Source: a virus. Taken from it: 36,529 nt of DNA. A program made the position numbers and the translations under genes. This document shows, one piece after another, positions 1 through 7,923 of the stretch; the stretch's first letter is position 1, and the number at the start of each line of letters is the position of its first letter. The stretch spans positions 1 to 36,529 of the IMG/VR virus record IMGVR_UViG_3300043602_000222; one strand, written 5' to 3'. The notes beneath the pieces are model-generated. The model searched no databases. It was not told the DNA's origin and saw only the letters and a list, made by a program, of their open reading frames with translations.

Positions 1-2144
1 TGCAGGCGGGCATCGACTGCGAGCGTGTCCGCCGCGGCCGCCGGATTGCGCTTGATCTGAAACAGCACGACGTCGTTTTCGACGGGCGAGCCGCCGATCG
101 TGATCGCCGCCGACTCCGGCGCGGTGTACTGCACGTTGGTCGTTCCGCCGGTATCGGTCGAGGTCTGTTCGGTACCGAACGCCGCGTCGATCGCATCCCC
201 GTCGCTGCGTGCAAGCGCCTGCAGCGCCCACTGCACACCAAAGTTCGTGGTCGTCGCTGCATGGGACCAGATTGGAATGAACGTGAGGGTGCCTTCGTCC
301 CACGACTTCGGCATTGCGATTTCGAACTGCGCGAACTCCTGTGTCGCGCCGTCGTAATCGAGCGTCCGCACCATATTCTTATTGGTCGTCGTCTCCATCG
401 TGCCGGGAGCCGCGCCGTTACTTGCACGCGACACGATCGCCCCAGCCGGCACCCAGATCGTCTGCTTGCCGCCACCGCCGGCCGTCGGTGCGGTCCACGT
501 TGGATCGGCACCGACACCATGCGTGGTGAGAACACCTCCGTCTGTGCCAGCGGGAAGCCGTTGCCAGCCGGTGTTGCCACGAAACAGAATGTCGCCGCGC
601 GCCGCCGAACCGATGAAGTCGAGGATCTCGCTAAGCGTCGCCTCTTCCGTGTCACCCGCGCCGGCGCTCTTGCGCGCAAGTACGCGTCCGCTCGCGCTGA
701 TGTCCTGCAGCTTGGCGTAGGTGACGGCGTTGTTGTCGATCGTCCAGACGGTGCCGCCACCACTGGCAGTGATGTCGCCTTTGTCGCCGTCGTTTACTCC
801 GTCAGCGCCGGGTGGACCGGCTGGACCTGGCGGGCCTTTCGCCTGGAAACCTTGGAAGTAAATGCCGTCATTGCTTCCGGTCGGCACGATGAAGCTCGCG
901 CCGATCGCCTGCCCGTTGATCCACGCCTCGTAGTAATCGGTGCCGCCGGCGTTGTCGTTGCAGACGATATGCGCGAAGCCGTCGGTGGTGTTGCTGGTCG
1001 CGAACTTGAATAGCGTTCCGTTCTTGTAGATCGCAATGAACAGGTTGCTGCCGATCGCCAGCCCAGTGGCGAATGCCGACGCCACAAACGTCGTCTCGCC
1101 GGCTGGCGGCGTCCAGCGACTCGAGCTTGTGTTGAAAAAGTTGCCGTTGTTGTAGCCGGTCGTCGCGAACGCGAGCTTGGTCCAGGTCGCGCTGGTGACG
1201 GTCTGGTCGGCGGATTTGTGAGCGGAGAATCCGGTCGCGGCTCCGGCACCGGTACCTGTCGGCCCCGCCGGACCGATCGGACCCTGCGGGCCGGTGTCGC
1301 CCTGCGGACCCGTAGATCCGGGAACGCCTTGTGGTCCCTGCGGACCCGCCACACCTTGCGGACCTTGCGGACCCTGCGAACCCGGCGGGCCTTGGATCGA
1401 GCCACCCGACACCCACGCGGTGCCGTCCCAGATCCACAGGCTATCGTCCGCCTGCACGATGTAGGCGTCGCCTTGGGTATTGCCGCTCGCCGGCAGATCG
1501 CCCGAGGTGGCGACCGACCCTTGCATCGTGATGCCGGTGCCGGCGACACCCTGCGGTCCCTCGACGCCCTGCGGGCCCTGCGCGCCCTGCGCACCGGTGT
1601 CGCCCTTCGGACCAGTCGGCCCCGCGGGCCCTGGGACGGTCGAGGCCGCGCCGGTGTCACCCTTCGGACCCTGCGCGCCGGTCGCACCAGGAGGCCCCGC
1701 TGGCCCGGGAACGGTGCTTGCAGCGCCGGTGTCGCCTTTCGGACCTTGCGGGCCCATGGGACCAGCTGGCCCCGGCACGCTCGAAGCTGGACCAGCCGGT
1801 CCGGCTGGACCGGTTGCGCCAGGAGGCCCTTGCGGCCCCGTTGGGCCAGCCGGCCCTGGCGGTCCTTGCTCGCCACCACCGCCACCGGTGCCGCCGGTGC
1901 CCAGAGGGCCGACGGTCGTGCCGCTGATGCGGGTGAACATGCCTGCCGGCGTTGTCCAGACGTCACCGTTGATTGGTGCCGGCGGAGGACCCTTGTGCGG
2001 CAGATTCAGATAGCCGTTGTCCCGGCCGACGAACGTGCGCGTTTGAGTGCCGGTGCCGGGATCAAGAACGAGCGAGCCGCCAGCGCCCGGGTTGAGGTGG
2101 ACGTCGTTACCAGGCTCGCCCGATATATTGAAGTCTTCGGACAC
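1..2144 (-). CDS. Collagen-like tail fibre protein, partial (C-terminus beyond the window)
   Basis: The frame is open from a GTG at 2144 through base 1, giving 714 complete codons with no stop, so the C-terminus is missing. Residues about 92-203 and 251-298 are Gly-X-Y repeats ([20 protein letters not shown]), expected to form a collagen-like triple helix. Between them lies a short globular motif, [16 protein letters not shown] then WIWDGTAWV, which is common in phage fibres. Residues about 305-440 (from [18 protein letters not shown]) look like a C1q/TNF-like jelly roll. Further segments follow a third short collagen stretch near 443. The GTG is the only reasonable start: an in-frame TGA lies 21 bases upstream, and the GTG sits 1 base after the stop of the preceding gene. 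The role is inferred to be receptor binding or a fibre shaft. Long ORFs on the opposite strand are shadows of the repeats. Confidence 0.88.
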   Translation of the reverse strand, partial: MSEDFNISGEPGNDVHLNPGAGGSLVLDPGTGTQTRTFVGRDNGYLNLPHKGPPPAPINGDVWTTPAGMFTRISGTTVGPLGTGGTGGGGGEQGPPGPAGPTGPQGPPGATGPAGPAGPASSVPGPAGPMGPQGPKGDTGAASTVPGPAGPPGATGAQGPKGDTGAASTVPGPAGPTGPKGDTGAQGAQGPQGVEGPQGVAGTGITMQGSVATSGDLPASGNTQGDAYIVQADDSLWIWDGTAWVSGGSIQGPPGSQGPQGPQGVAGPQGPQGVPGSTGPQGDTGPQGPIGPAGPTGTGAGAATGFSAHKSADQTVTSATWTKLAFATTGYNNGNFFNTSSSRWTPPAGETTFVASAFATGLAIGSNLFIAIYKNGTLFKFATSNTTDGFAHIVCNDNAGGTDYYEAWINGQAIGASFIVPTGSNDGIYFQGFQAKGPPGPAGPPGADGVNDGDKGDITASGGGTVWTIDNNAVTYAKLQDISASGRVLARKSAGAGDTEEATLSEILDFIGSAARGDILFRGNTGWQRLPAGTDGGVLTTHGVGADPTWTAPTAGGGGKQTIWVPAGAIVSRASNGAAPGTMETTTNKNMVRTLDYDGATQEFAQFEIAMPKSWDEGTLTFIPIWSHAATTTNFGVQWALQALARSDGDAIDAAFGTEQTSTDTGGTTNVQYTAPESAAITIGGSPVENDVVLFQIKRNPAAAADTLAVDARL
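1251..1871 (-). repeat. Gly-X-Y collagen-like coding repeats (two blocks)
   Basis: Two blocks of GNN triplet periodicity on the minus strand, about 1536-1871 and 1251-1394, encode uninterrupted Gly-X-Y triplets. A unit containing [18 protein letters not shown] recurs nearly identically inside the first block, which indicates expansion by slippage or recombination. The blocks are separated by the globular GDLPASGN motif. Confidence 0.85.
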
Positions 2145-2145
2145 A

Positions 2146-2547
2146 TCAGAGCCCGGGTTCGATCATCCCAGCAGGCAGCGGCGGCCGCGGCGGGACCGTC
2201 ATCGGTGGCGACGACTGATCGTTCTCAAGCTGGATGATGCTGCGCAGCGTCGCTCGATACGTGATCCAATCCTGCGTAACCGGCGTCGCCATTTCGTAGA
2301 AATGTGAGATCGCCCGTTCCGACAACGTCAAATCCTGCTTCGCTCTTTGCGCGTTGCGATGGTTCGGATGCGGCGGATCGATCTCGCCCGTTGCCGTCGG
2401 CATCTTGAACAGACTGCCGTTGTAGCCCCAGCCCGGTTTCACGTTGGGCGGAGCGTCGACGATGACCAACCCCGCCGGCAATGGATCCGGCAGCGGCATG
2501 CCGTCAACGATGTCTTTGACGATGCCACGTTCGATGATGACTCGCAT
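2146..2547 (-). CDS. Hypothetical protein in the tail-fibre cluster (133 aa)
   Basis: No family is recognised. The N-terminus ([20 protein letters not shown]) leads into a proline-rich segment, then a charged helix-forming region ([20 protein letters not shown]) and a middle containing [19 protein letters not shown]. The C-terminus is proline-rich. The W-x-x-Y-R-x-x-L-R segment resembles the small tail-fibre-assembly-type proteins often encoded beside fibres, but this is weak. The start is placed at ATG 2547 because AGGTG lies six bases upstream; a GTG nine bases earlier is possible. It sits between the glycine-rich fibre and the collagen-like fibre and almost abuts the latter. Confidence 0.7.
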   Translation of the reverse strand: MRVIIERGIVKDIVDGMPLPDPLPAGLVIVDAPPNVKPGWGYNGSLFKMPTATGEIDPPHPNHRNAQRAKQDLTLSERAISHFYEMATPVTQDWITYRATLRSIIQLENDQSSPPMTVPPRPPLPAGMIEPGL

Positions 2548-2556
2548 AATTCGCAC

Positions 2557-3756
2557 CTATCCGAAGTACGTGATGATGACCGCGCCGTCGTGGCCATTGC
2601 CGCCCGGTGAGTTGATGCCTGCGGCCGAACCGCCGCCCGATCCGCCGGCGCCGAAGCCGACACCAGGCATCGATGAGCCGGTCGACATACCGCCACCGGC
2701 GCCACCTTCAGGCCCTGGAGACATGCCGCCGAGGCCGCCGTAGCCGGTGTAGCCGCCGGCGAGATTGGTGCCTGACGCGCCCGACGAACCGTACGCACCT
2801 TGCAGATTGATGTCGCCGCCGTAGCCCATGCCCGGAATCGACAGAGAAGGCGTGCCTGGGTACTCAACAGAGCCAGCCATACCTCCACCGCCGCCGGTCG
2901 CCATGATCGTGCTAGCGAAATAGCTTGTGCCGCCGCTGCCGCCGTTGGTCACCGTGCCAGCAGCACCAGAAAGCCCGCCTGCGGCGACGGTGACAGACAG
3001 TGCAGACCCTGGAGTGACTGCGATATACTCTCGCGCGTAGCCAGAGCCGCCACCGCCCGCGCCACCGTTGTAGGTGACCATCGCGGTGCCGCCGGCGCCG
3101 CCACCGCCATAGACTTCACCCAGGATCGAATGGACGCCAGCAGGCACATACCAAGTGTAATTTCCGGGTGTCTCGAAACGAGCCTGCTGCGGGAATCCAA
3201 ACTGTGAGGCGACCGTGCCGGTGATGTACCAGCCTTCCGTGCCGCCGCCACAGAGAACGCCCTTGTACATAATCTGAACTGGAATGTTGGCCAGCAAGTC
3301 GCCGGTCTTCATCGGCTGGCCATCGTTGCGCAGCACCGGACGGGTGCCCAAACCGTCGACGTTCAGATAAACCGCTCCGTTATTGTCGGTGTTCGGAATG
3401 ACCGTCAGCGTCATGAAGTCGTTGTAGCGTGTGGCGGGTGGATCGAGAGCCAGTGCATAAGTCCCAGGACCTCCTGTCATACATCCTCCGCGCGGGAGGC
3501 CTCTCTGGATCAGATAGCGTGCCGATAACTGCACCTGATCAAGCACACTACAATCGTAGGTGACTTCACCTTTGTTAATCAGATTGATCAACTCAGCGAG
3601 CATGGCGTTCGCCGCCGCCGGATCAAACCGCGGCTGACAACGGGAGGTCGAGTACCAGAGTTCATTACAGTTCTGCAGCGACTGCTCGATGTCGCTGGGA
3701 ATGCTGTTCTTGGCGTCGGTCCACGGTACGCCAGAGTCGGGATGCATTGCAGTCAA
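2557..3756 (-). CDS. Tail fibre/adhesin with C-terminal glycine-rich domain
   Basis: This 399-residue protein has three parts. Residues about 25-90 form a Cys-containing helical module (NCNELW, RCQPRFDP, NAMLAELINLINKG, YDCS) that is also found in the protein encoded at 6578-6982. The middle (about 95-190) is beta-rich. From about 195 a glycine-rich adhesin domain begins with FETPGNYTWYVPAGV, then GGGGAGG-type runs to the end. Such domains form polyglycine-helix sandwiches in phage adhesins such as S16 gp38 (known of the family), so receptor recognition is the likely role. The start chosen is TTG at 3756, with GGGAG eight bases upstream; an ATG nine bases later is the alternative but sits far from the ribosome site. 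Confidence 0.82.
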   Translation of the reverse strand: MTAMHPDSGVPWTDAKNSIPSDIEQSLQNCNELWYSTSRCQPRFDPAAANAMLAELINLINKGEVTYDCSVLDQVQLSARYLIQRGLPRGGCMTGGPGTYALALDPPATRYNDFMTLTVIPNTDNNGAVYLNVDGLGTRPVLRNDGQPMKTGDLLANIPVQIMYKGVLCGGGTEGWYITGTVASQFGFPQQARFETPGNYTWYVPAGVHSILGEVYGGGGAGGTAMVTYNGGAGGGGSGYAREYIAVTPGSALSVTVAAGGLSGAAGTVTNGGSGGTSYFASTIMATGGGGGMAGSVEYPGTPSLSIPGMGYGGDINLQGAYGSSGASGTNLAGGYTGYGGLGGMSPGPEGGAGGGMSTGSSMPGVGFGAGGSGGGSAAGINSPGGNGHDGAVIITYFG

Positions 3757-3761
3757 TGGAG

Positions 3762-4088
3762 TTACTCCCGTTCGTCGCTAATCGTGTCTGGCGCTGGAGA
3801 CAGAAAACACCACTGCGTATGATCGTAATCTAACGCTGGGTTTTTTCCGGTAGGCTTCATCGACTTCATCTGTCGCTGTAGCTCAGTCGCTTTTGGGTCC
3901 GGCTTCGGATCGGTCAGCATGCGCTGACACTGCGCACAGAGCATCATCGAATTGATCGATTCGACTTCTGCCGTGCTCGCGTTGCGAAGCGCCGACTCGA
4001 TCTCCTTCGGCCATACCAGCACGGCTCCTCTATGCGTGGACGCGGTGCCGTCGCCCTTGTGCCATGCGCCGATGCAGGGATATGTCAT
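3762..4088 (-). CDS. Hypothetical small Cys-containing protein (108 aa)
   Basis: The protein is not recognised. It carries MMLCAQCQRM (a CxxC pair near residues 51-54), an early Cys (MTYPC) and a late one (QWCF), so it may bind a metal or form disulfides. Its ATG overlaps the stop of the C1q-like fibre gene by four bases (ATGA), which indicates translational coupling to that fibre. It may be a fibre accessory or chaperone, by position only. Confidence 0.68.
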   Translation of the reverse strand: MTYPCIGAWHKGDGTASTHRGAVLVWPKEIESALRNASTAEVESINSMMLCAQCQRMLTDPKPDPKATELQRQMKSMKPTGKNPALDYDHTQWCFLSPAPDTISDERE

Positions 4089-5023
4089 GGGAACAACCTG
4101 TGCCCGTAAAAGACAGCATTGTTGAAGCGTCCGATCGGATGATCGGAAATTCCAACGAGTTCGGTATAATCTGAGGTGCCGTTGAATTTGATAATACCGG
4201 CAACATTCACAGTGACCGTTTGCGTGTTGCTCTGCTGCAATATCTGGTTATAAATCGTCGGGTTGCCGTTCAACCAAATCATGCATCCGACGTAGTTCGC
4301 TCCGATCGTAGGAATGCTAATCATGCCGCCGATCTCGTACCAACCCGGTACGTTCGGTTGAAAGTAGGTGCTGTTAAAGCGATTGTCCGTGTCTAAATCT
4401 TCTGCGAAGTTGGTGATCGCAGTGTACGAATTAACTCCCACGTACATCCCGCTGCTCACCCCACGAAATGCTGGCGTATGAGATTTGGTATGTGTCAGAG
4501 GCGAGATGGCCTTGGTGTCAATTGTGCCAGCACGCGCTTCCGCCGCCGTCGCTAGTTTCACTCCAGAATTGTTGTCGACATACTGTTTGGTCGCCACGCC
4601 AAGCGGCACAACAGGATCAGCTACAACAGTGACTAGCCCGGTCGAGCGATTAATCCGGATTGGCGTGCTCGAGAGAATGCCGCTGTCGTTATAGGCCTCG
4701 ATGACAAAGTCGGAGCCGCTGTTACCGCCTGCTTCCACAGTCCGATCGCCGAGATCGATCTGCCATCGCATTAAACTGTTGGTCTGACCGATGAGCGCGG
4801 CTAGCTCGCCGGACCCATTCTTGTTTACCGTGAATCGCGGATCGCCTTTGTGGATGATCAGGTCGCCGTACATCGTGTCGCCGCTGATCAGCACCCACGT
4901 TTCGCCCGAATCTGCAGCCGCAGGGACGACAACCCAGCCGTAGCCATTCCACGCATACCGGATGCCGGCCGCTATGAACTCTTGGCCGAGTGCCGGGGAG
5001 GCGGGAAAATCAATCGCGACCAT
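4085..5023 (-). CDS. Tail fibre protein with C1q-like C-terminal domain
   Basis: This 312-residue protein begins with MVAIDFPASPALGQEF, a typical phage fibre N-terminus with a YAWNGYGW motif. The segment ISGDTMYGDLIIHKGDPRF (about residues 46-64) is the SGDTMxGDL motif of many tail fibres. VPLGVATKQYVDN is the recurrent xxATKxYVD linker. The C-terminal 130 residues (from FRGVSS through VPGWYEIGGMISI and VNVAGIIKFNGTSDY) look like a C1q/TNF-type trimeric jelly roll. Start ATG 5023 has GAGG upstream and begins seven bases after the previous stop. The role is inferred as receptor-binding fibre. Confidence 0.82.
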   Translation of the reverse strand: MVAIDFPASPALGQEFIAAGIRYAWNGYGWVVVPAAADSGETWVLISGDTMYGDLIIHKGDPRFTVNKNGSGELAALIGQTNSLMRWQIDLGDRTVEAGGNSGSDFVIEAYNDSGILSSTPIRINRSTGLVTVVADPVVPLGVATKQYVDNNSGVKLATAAEARAGTIDTKAISPLTHTKSHTPAFRGVSSGMYVGVNSYTAITNFAEDLDTDNRFNSTYFQPNVPGWYEIGGMISIPTIGANYVGCMIWLNGNPTIYNQILQQSNTQTVTVNVAGIIKFNGTSDYTELVGISDHPIGRFNNAVFYGHRLFP

Positions 5024-5030
5024 TATCGCC

Positions 5031-5354
5031 TCACTTGATCTGTCGCGGCAGCGGAACGCCACCGCCGCTGCTGCCGCCACCGTGCATCAGCGAAAGCATA
5101 TTGTTTCCAGCTTCGGCGAATACGTTGCGGAAGCTCTCGACCGCAGCGCCGGTCTGGCGGCTCTGCTGCGCGCCCTCGATCAGCAGCATCGGCAGGAACT
5201 GCACGGCGCAGCCCCATTGGTCGATGTGCTCCTCCGACTGCGGGTGCTTGCCGCGCACGAGAATGTACCAAGGACACTTGTGACAGACCTTGGAAACGTC
5301 CTGCTTGTGCAGCGGGCAAATCGTGCCCTTATCGGCGATCGGAGGCTTGCTCAT
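5031..5354 (-). CDS. Hypothetical phage protein with Cys/His knuckle (107 aa)
   Basis: The N-terminal third contains ICPLHKQDVSKVCHKCPWY (about residues 12-30), a C-x2-H-x7-C-x2-C arrangement that could hold one zinc ion, followed by HIDQWGCAVQFLPMLLIEGA. I have the impression that this motif recurs in small phage proteins of tail regions; its function is unknown to me. The C-terminus is glycine-rich. The start overlaps the stop of the gene encoded at 5351-5623 (ATGA). The position among fibre genes suggests a fibre-assembly or particle-associated role, but no function can be assigned. Confidence 0.72.
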   Translation of the reverse strand: MSKPPIADKGTICPLHKQDVSKVCHKCPWYILVRGKHPQSEEHIDQWGCAVQFLPMLLIEGAQQSRQTGAAVESFRNVFAEAGNNMLSLMHGGGSSGGGVPLPRQIK

Positions 5355-5623
5355 GGCTTCGGCGTCATCTGTGTTTCTGGCGGGACGTAAGCGTTCCAGG
5401 CGTCGATCAGATACTGATACGGCGTGAAGTCGGAGAAGCGCGTGTTCGGCATCTTCCTGCCTTGTGCATCGGTGGCGTACTCGATCTCACCGTAGGGCGG
5501 CGTGGAGTTGCCGTACCATTGCAGCGCATGGAAGTAGGACGGCAGGCTGGAGCAATCGACCGGGCGAAACTCGGAATTGACGCCAACCATGTTGTCTACG
5601 TTCATGACGGTGTAGTGCGCCAT
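5351..5623 (-). CDS. Hypothetical tail-fibre-region protein (90 aa)
   Basis: The protein starts MAHYTVMNVDNMVGVNSEF and is rich in aromatic residues (SYFHALQWYG, FTPYQYLIDAWNAYV). No family is recognised. ATG 5623 is chosen because AAAGGA lies just upstream; a long in-frame extension to 5833 is rejected because it runs inside the fibre gene. It lies four bases after the collar-like fibre and may be an accessory of that fibre. Confidence 0.72.
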   Translation of the reverse strand: MAHYTVMNVDNMVGVNSEFRPVDCSSLPSYFHALQWYGNSTPPYGEIEYATDAQGRKMPNTRFSDFTPYQYLIDAWNAYVPPETQMTPKP

Positions 5624-5627
5624 TGAC

Positions 5628-6578
5628 TCAGTCCTTTGTTGCGATGATGACGTCGACGTAAGCGACGCGCATATCAATGTTGTGGCTGTGCGCAAGGCCG
5701 GCACCGTTGTTATAGATGTACTTGGTGAAGCTGAATTCATAATCGGTACCGCCGCCCCAGAATGAATCACTGGAAACGGACGATATCGGCGGACTACTTG
5801 AACCAGCCTTGTTAACACCGAGTACACCCGCATAGGTCTGCGGGACCGTTGCAGCCACTAGCGTAGTTGTATCGGTACCGGTCCTGCCAAACAGCGTCGA
5901 GAACGCAACAGAACCGGCCAACGCACCGCCAGTTGTTCCAGTAATGACGCGCAGAGCTTTATTGTTGACGTCGGTGCGTTTCGTCCACCCGACCGGTGCA
6001 GCCGCATTCGCGAATATCATCGCGGTGCCGGCCGCAAACAGGACCGGCACCACGCCGCTGTCCTTGAGCACCTTACCGGTCGCGCCGGCGAATACCGCAA
6101 TATGATCTGCGACAGACGACGCCGGACCGACAACATTGCCGGACGCTGCTGGGCCACCGTCCAGCAGAACTTTACCCGACGTATCAGCGAAGAGCGCGAC
6201 GTTACCAGCAGCCGCCGTGATCGGGCCGACGACGTTTCCGAGTGGGATGCCGCCGCCAGTGACGCTTACGCCGTTGACTTGGACCCACTGCTGAGTATTT
6301 CCATCATCATAATATAGCCAAAGAATTCCGGTGTCAGTCTCGTACCAAAGTGCGCCCTGATTCGGGTTAGACGGTGGCTCTTGCGTAGTAGCCGCAGTTG
6401 CGGCGTGAACCGCAGTGACGTCGAGCAACAGTTTCTTGCCAGAGGGATCAATATCTGTCGGCACGCCAACCCACAGCCGAGTGGGGTTGCGCATCTCGAT
6501 GGAAAGTTCACCTGGATCAAGATTGGTCGGTGGCTTGTTCGGTGCTGCCGTACGATGGATTCGAATTTTCTGTGCCAT
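5628..6578 (-). CDS. Tail fibre with GNVVGP repeats and collar-like C-terminus
   Basis: This 316-residue protein starts with MAQKIRIHRTAAPNKPP and ELSIEMRNPTRLWVGVP, a common N-terminus of phage fibres. An SNPNQGALWYETDTG segment follows. Two tandem repeats of about 30 residues share GNVVGP..(A)..VALFA..SGKVL.DGG, a known fibre-repeat pattern. The C-terminus runs MIFANAAAPVGWTKRTDVN to LAHSHNIDMRVAYVDVIIA, a tail-collar-like domain with the PxGW and HSHN signatures. It overlaps the upstream gene by TGATG. Inferred role: a fibre or collar structural protein at the baseplate. Confidence 0.85.
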   Translation of the reverse strand: MAQKIRIHRTAAPNKPPTNLDPGELSIEMRNPTRLWVGVPTDIDPSGKKLLLDVTAVHAATAATTQEPPSNPNQGALWYETDTGILWLYYDDGNTQQWVQVNGVSVTGGGIPLGNVVGPITAAAGNVALFADTSGKVLLDGGPAASGNVVGPASSVADHIAVFAGATGKVLKDSGVVPVLFAAGTAMIFANAAAPVGWTKRTDVNNKALRVITGTTGGALAGSVAFSTLFGRTGTDTTTLVAATVPQTYAGVLGVNKAGSSSPPISSVSSDSFWGGGTDYEFSFTKYIYNNGAGLAHSHNIDMRVAYVDVIIATKD

Positions 6579-6982
6579 CAGAAGTATTCCCCACCGTCGA
6601 CTTCGACGAGTCTAACTGGGTCCGCCGCGCTACCGTCACCAGCCAGTTCCGGCGGCTGCACGTTTATGTGCTGGCCATTCGCCGCCCACCAAGTGAAGGC
6701 CGTGCACAGGTTCTGTACTGAGGCGCAATTCCACGGACCGTTCGGGTCAAAGCATTCGGCAAGCGCGATCAATTCAGAAACGATGGCGTTGATCTGCCCC
6801 GGCTCGATTCGCGCTTCGCAGGTCGTCGGCAGCGCCGTAAGTTCACACGTCGAGATGAAGGTTGGCGGCGGCGCATAGGCATTGGTGACGTCAACAGGAT
6901 TGAGCGCGACGCCGGCAGCATCGCGATAGACGACTGCACCGCCGGTAACGAGACTAGGGAGAATGCCTGTGCTCGTAGCCAT
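6578..6982 (-). CDS. Putative baseplate/fibre-attachment protein (134 aa)
   Basis: This small protein has six cysteines. Its central module (FISTCELTALPTTCEARIEP, then NAIVSELIALAECF and WNCAS) matches in pattern the N-terminal module of the glycine-rich fibre encoded at 2557-3756. Shared elements are C-x(7-8)-C-x2-R, (E/D)P, NA(I/M), ELI and a later (W/Y)-x-C. The start at ATG 6982 overlaps the upstream stop (TGATG). It probably adapts fibres to the baseplate, an inference from the shared module and the position directly after the gp48-like gene. Confidence 0.72.
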   Translation of the reverse strand: MATSTGILPSLVTGGAVVYRDAAGVALNPVDVTNAYAPPPTFISTCELTALPTTCEARIEPGQINAIVSELIALAECFDPNGPWNCASVQNLCTAFTWWAANGQHINVQPPELAGDGSAADPVRLVEVDGGEYF

Positions 6983-7923
6983 CAGCAGCACCTGAAGATG
7001 TTGTTAGGGCAGTTCGATGGAAGCATCGAGCGAACGATACATTCCGCCGCGAGAACCCCAGGCCAAATCCGCGCCGGTAGTCCAGCAGCGGTATCGCAAG
7101 CTCGATCCCAGTAAGCTTGGATCTTTGGCGGCAGTTCTTGCGTCGTGCAGACGTCGCCGTCATCGCAACCGTAGATCCAATCCTGCGTGTAGCAAATCTC
7201 GAACGCGATCTCGCTCCGGTCGCACGGAGAGTCGCAAGGTTCGAGCGGATTGAGCGGTGGACTCTGATCCGGATGCGGCGGATATTTCGCAGTGAGCTTC
7301 GCCCCGAGCGGCTCGATCACCCAGTTCAGCCCGCACAGGTTCTTGATCACGCCCATCTGCGCCCTAGTCAGCGCGATCGCAATGTTGCGCTTGATCGCAC
7401 AGAGAAGCTCATCGGAAAATCCGGGCGGGCAAAAGACTGGTCCGCACTCAGTGTGGATCTCGTACGGCGTGATGTCACCGAGCAGAACGGCGCGGCAATG
7501 CTGCAGATAGCAGTCTTCCCACTTCAACTGTTCCAAGTGATTGTCGATAGTTGTGATGGCGGTATAGGGATTTGACTCACGCAGCGCGACCCAGAGCGGA
7601 CCGTGGACGTAAGATCGCAGCTTCAACACGGTATAGATCGAATGCAAGATCAGCGACGGGCAGTTTGGATCTTTGACCAGCGGACATTGCGAGACGTCGT
7701 CGCTGACCTGGAAGTACTCGATCGCCTTGCGCTTCCAATGGTCCCACAGTGGCCCGGACGGCAGTAGCTGGAAGAAATTGACGAACGTGCAGCAGAGGTC
7801 ATTTCCGCACAGCGGTGGTGCGCAGCAATAGTACCAATCGTTATGCTTGACGTCCTGGCAACCGTCGGCGGTCAGCACATTCTCGATGCCGAGCCGCTCC
7901 ATATATTCATAGGTGTCGGTCAT
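6982..7923 (-). CDS. Gp48-like distal baseplate protein, extremely Cys-rich
   Basis: The position directly after gp46- and gp47-like genes matches Mu gp48, a baseplate protein at the fibre end; the assignment rests mainly on synteny. The 313-residue product has 24 cysteines by hand count, including YYCCAPPLCGNDLCC near the N-terminus and a terminal FRCC. The segment FVNFFQLLPSGPLWDHW resembles the LLPxGxxW signature of the gp48/YmfQ (DUF2313) group. The long middle is helical, and pairs of Cys flank most predicted loops. ATG 7923 overlaps the baseplate J stop (TGATG). A Cys load this high is not usual for the family. Confidence 0.75.
   Translation of the reverse strand: MTDTYEYMERLGIENVLTADGCQDVKHNDWYYCCAPPLCGNDLCCTFVNFFQLLPSGPLWDHWKRKAIEYFQVSDDVSQCPLVKDPNCPSLILHSIYTVLKLRSYVHGPLWVALRESNPYTAITTIDNHLEQLKWEDCYLQHCRAVLLGDITPYEIHTECGPVFCPPGFSDELLCAIKRNIAIALTRAQMGVIKNLCGLNWVIEPLGAKLTAKYPPHPDQSPPLNPLEPCDSPCDRSEIAFEICYTQDWIYGCDDGDVCTTQELPPKIQAYWDRACDTAAGLPARIWPGVLAAECIVRSMLPSNCPNNIFRCC

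Noticed and set aside
794-2237. Long ORFs on both strands across the collagen-like region
   Set aside because: They encode low-complexity Arg/Pro/Ala sequences that are frame shadows of the GNN-periodic fibre gene; the true frame is open from 2144 to base 1 with recognisable fibre motifs.
5351-5833. Long version of the 90-residue fibre-region protein
   Set aside because: The 70-residue extension lies within the collar-like fibre gene and the ribosome site supports ATG 5623.
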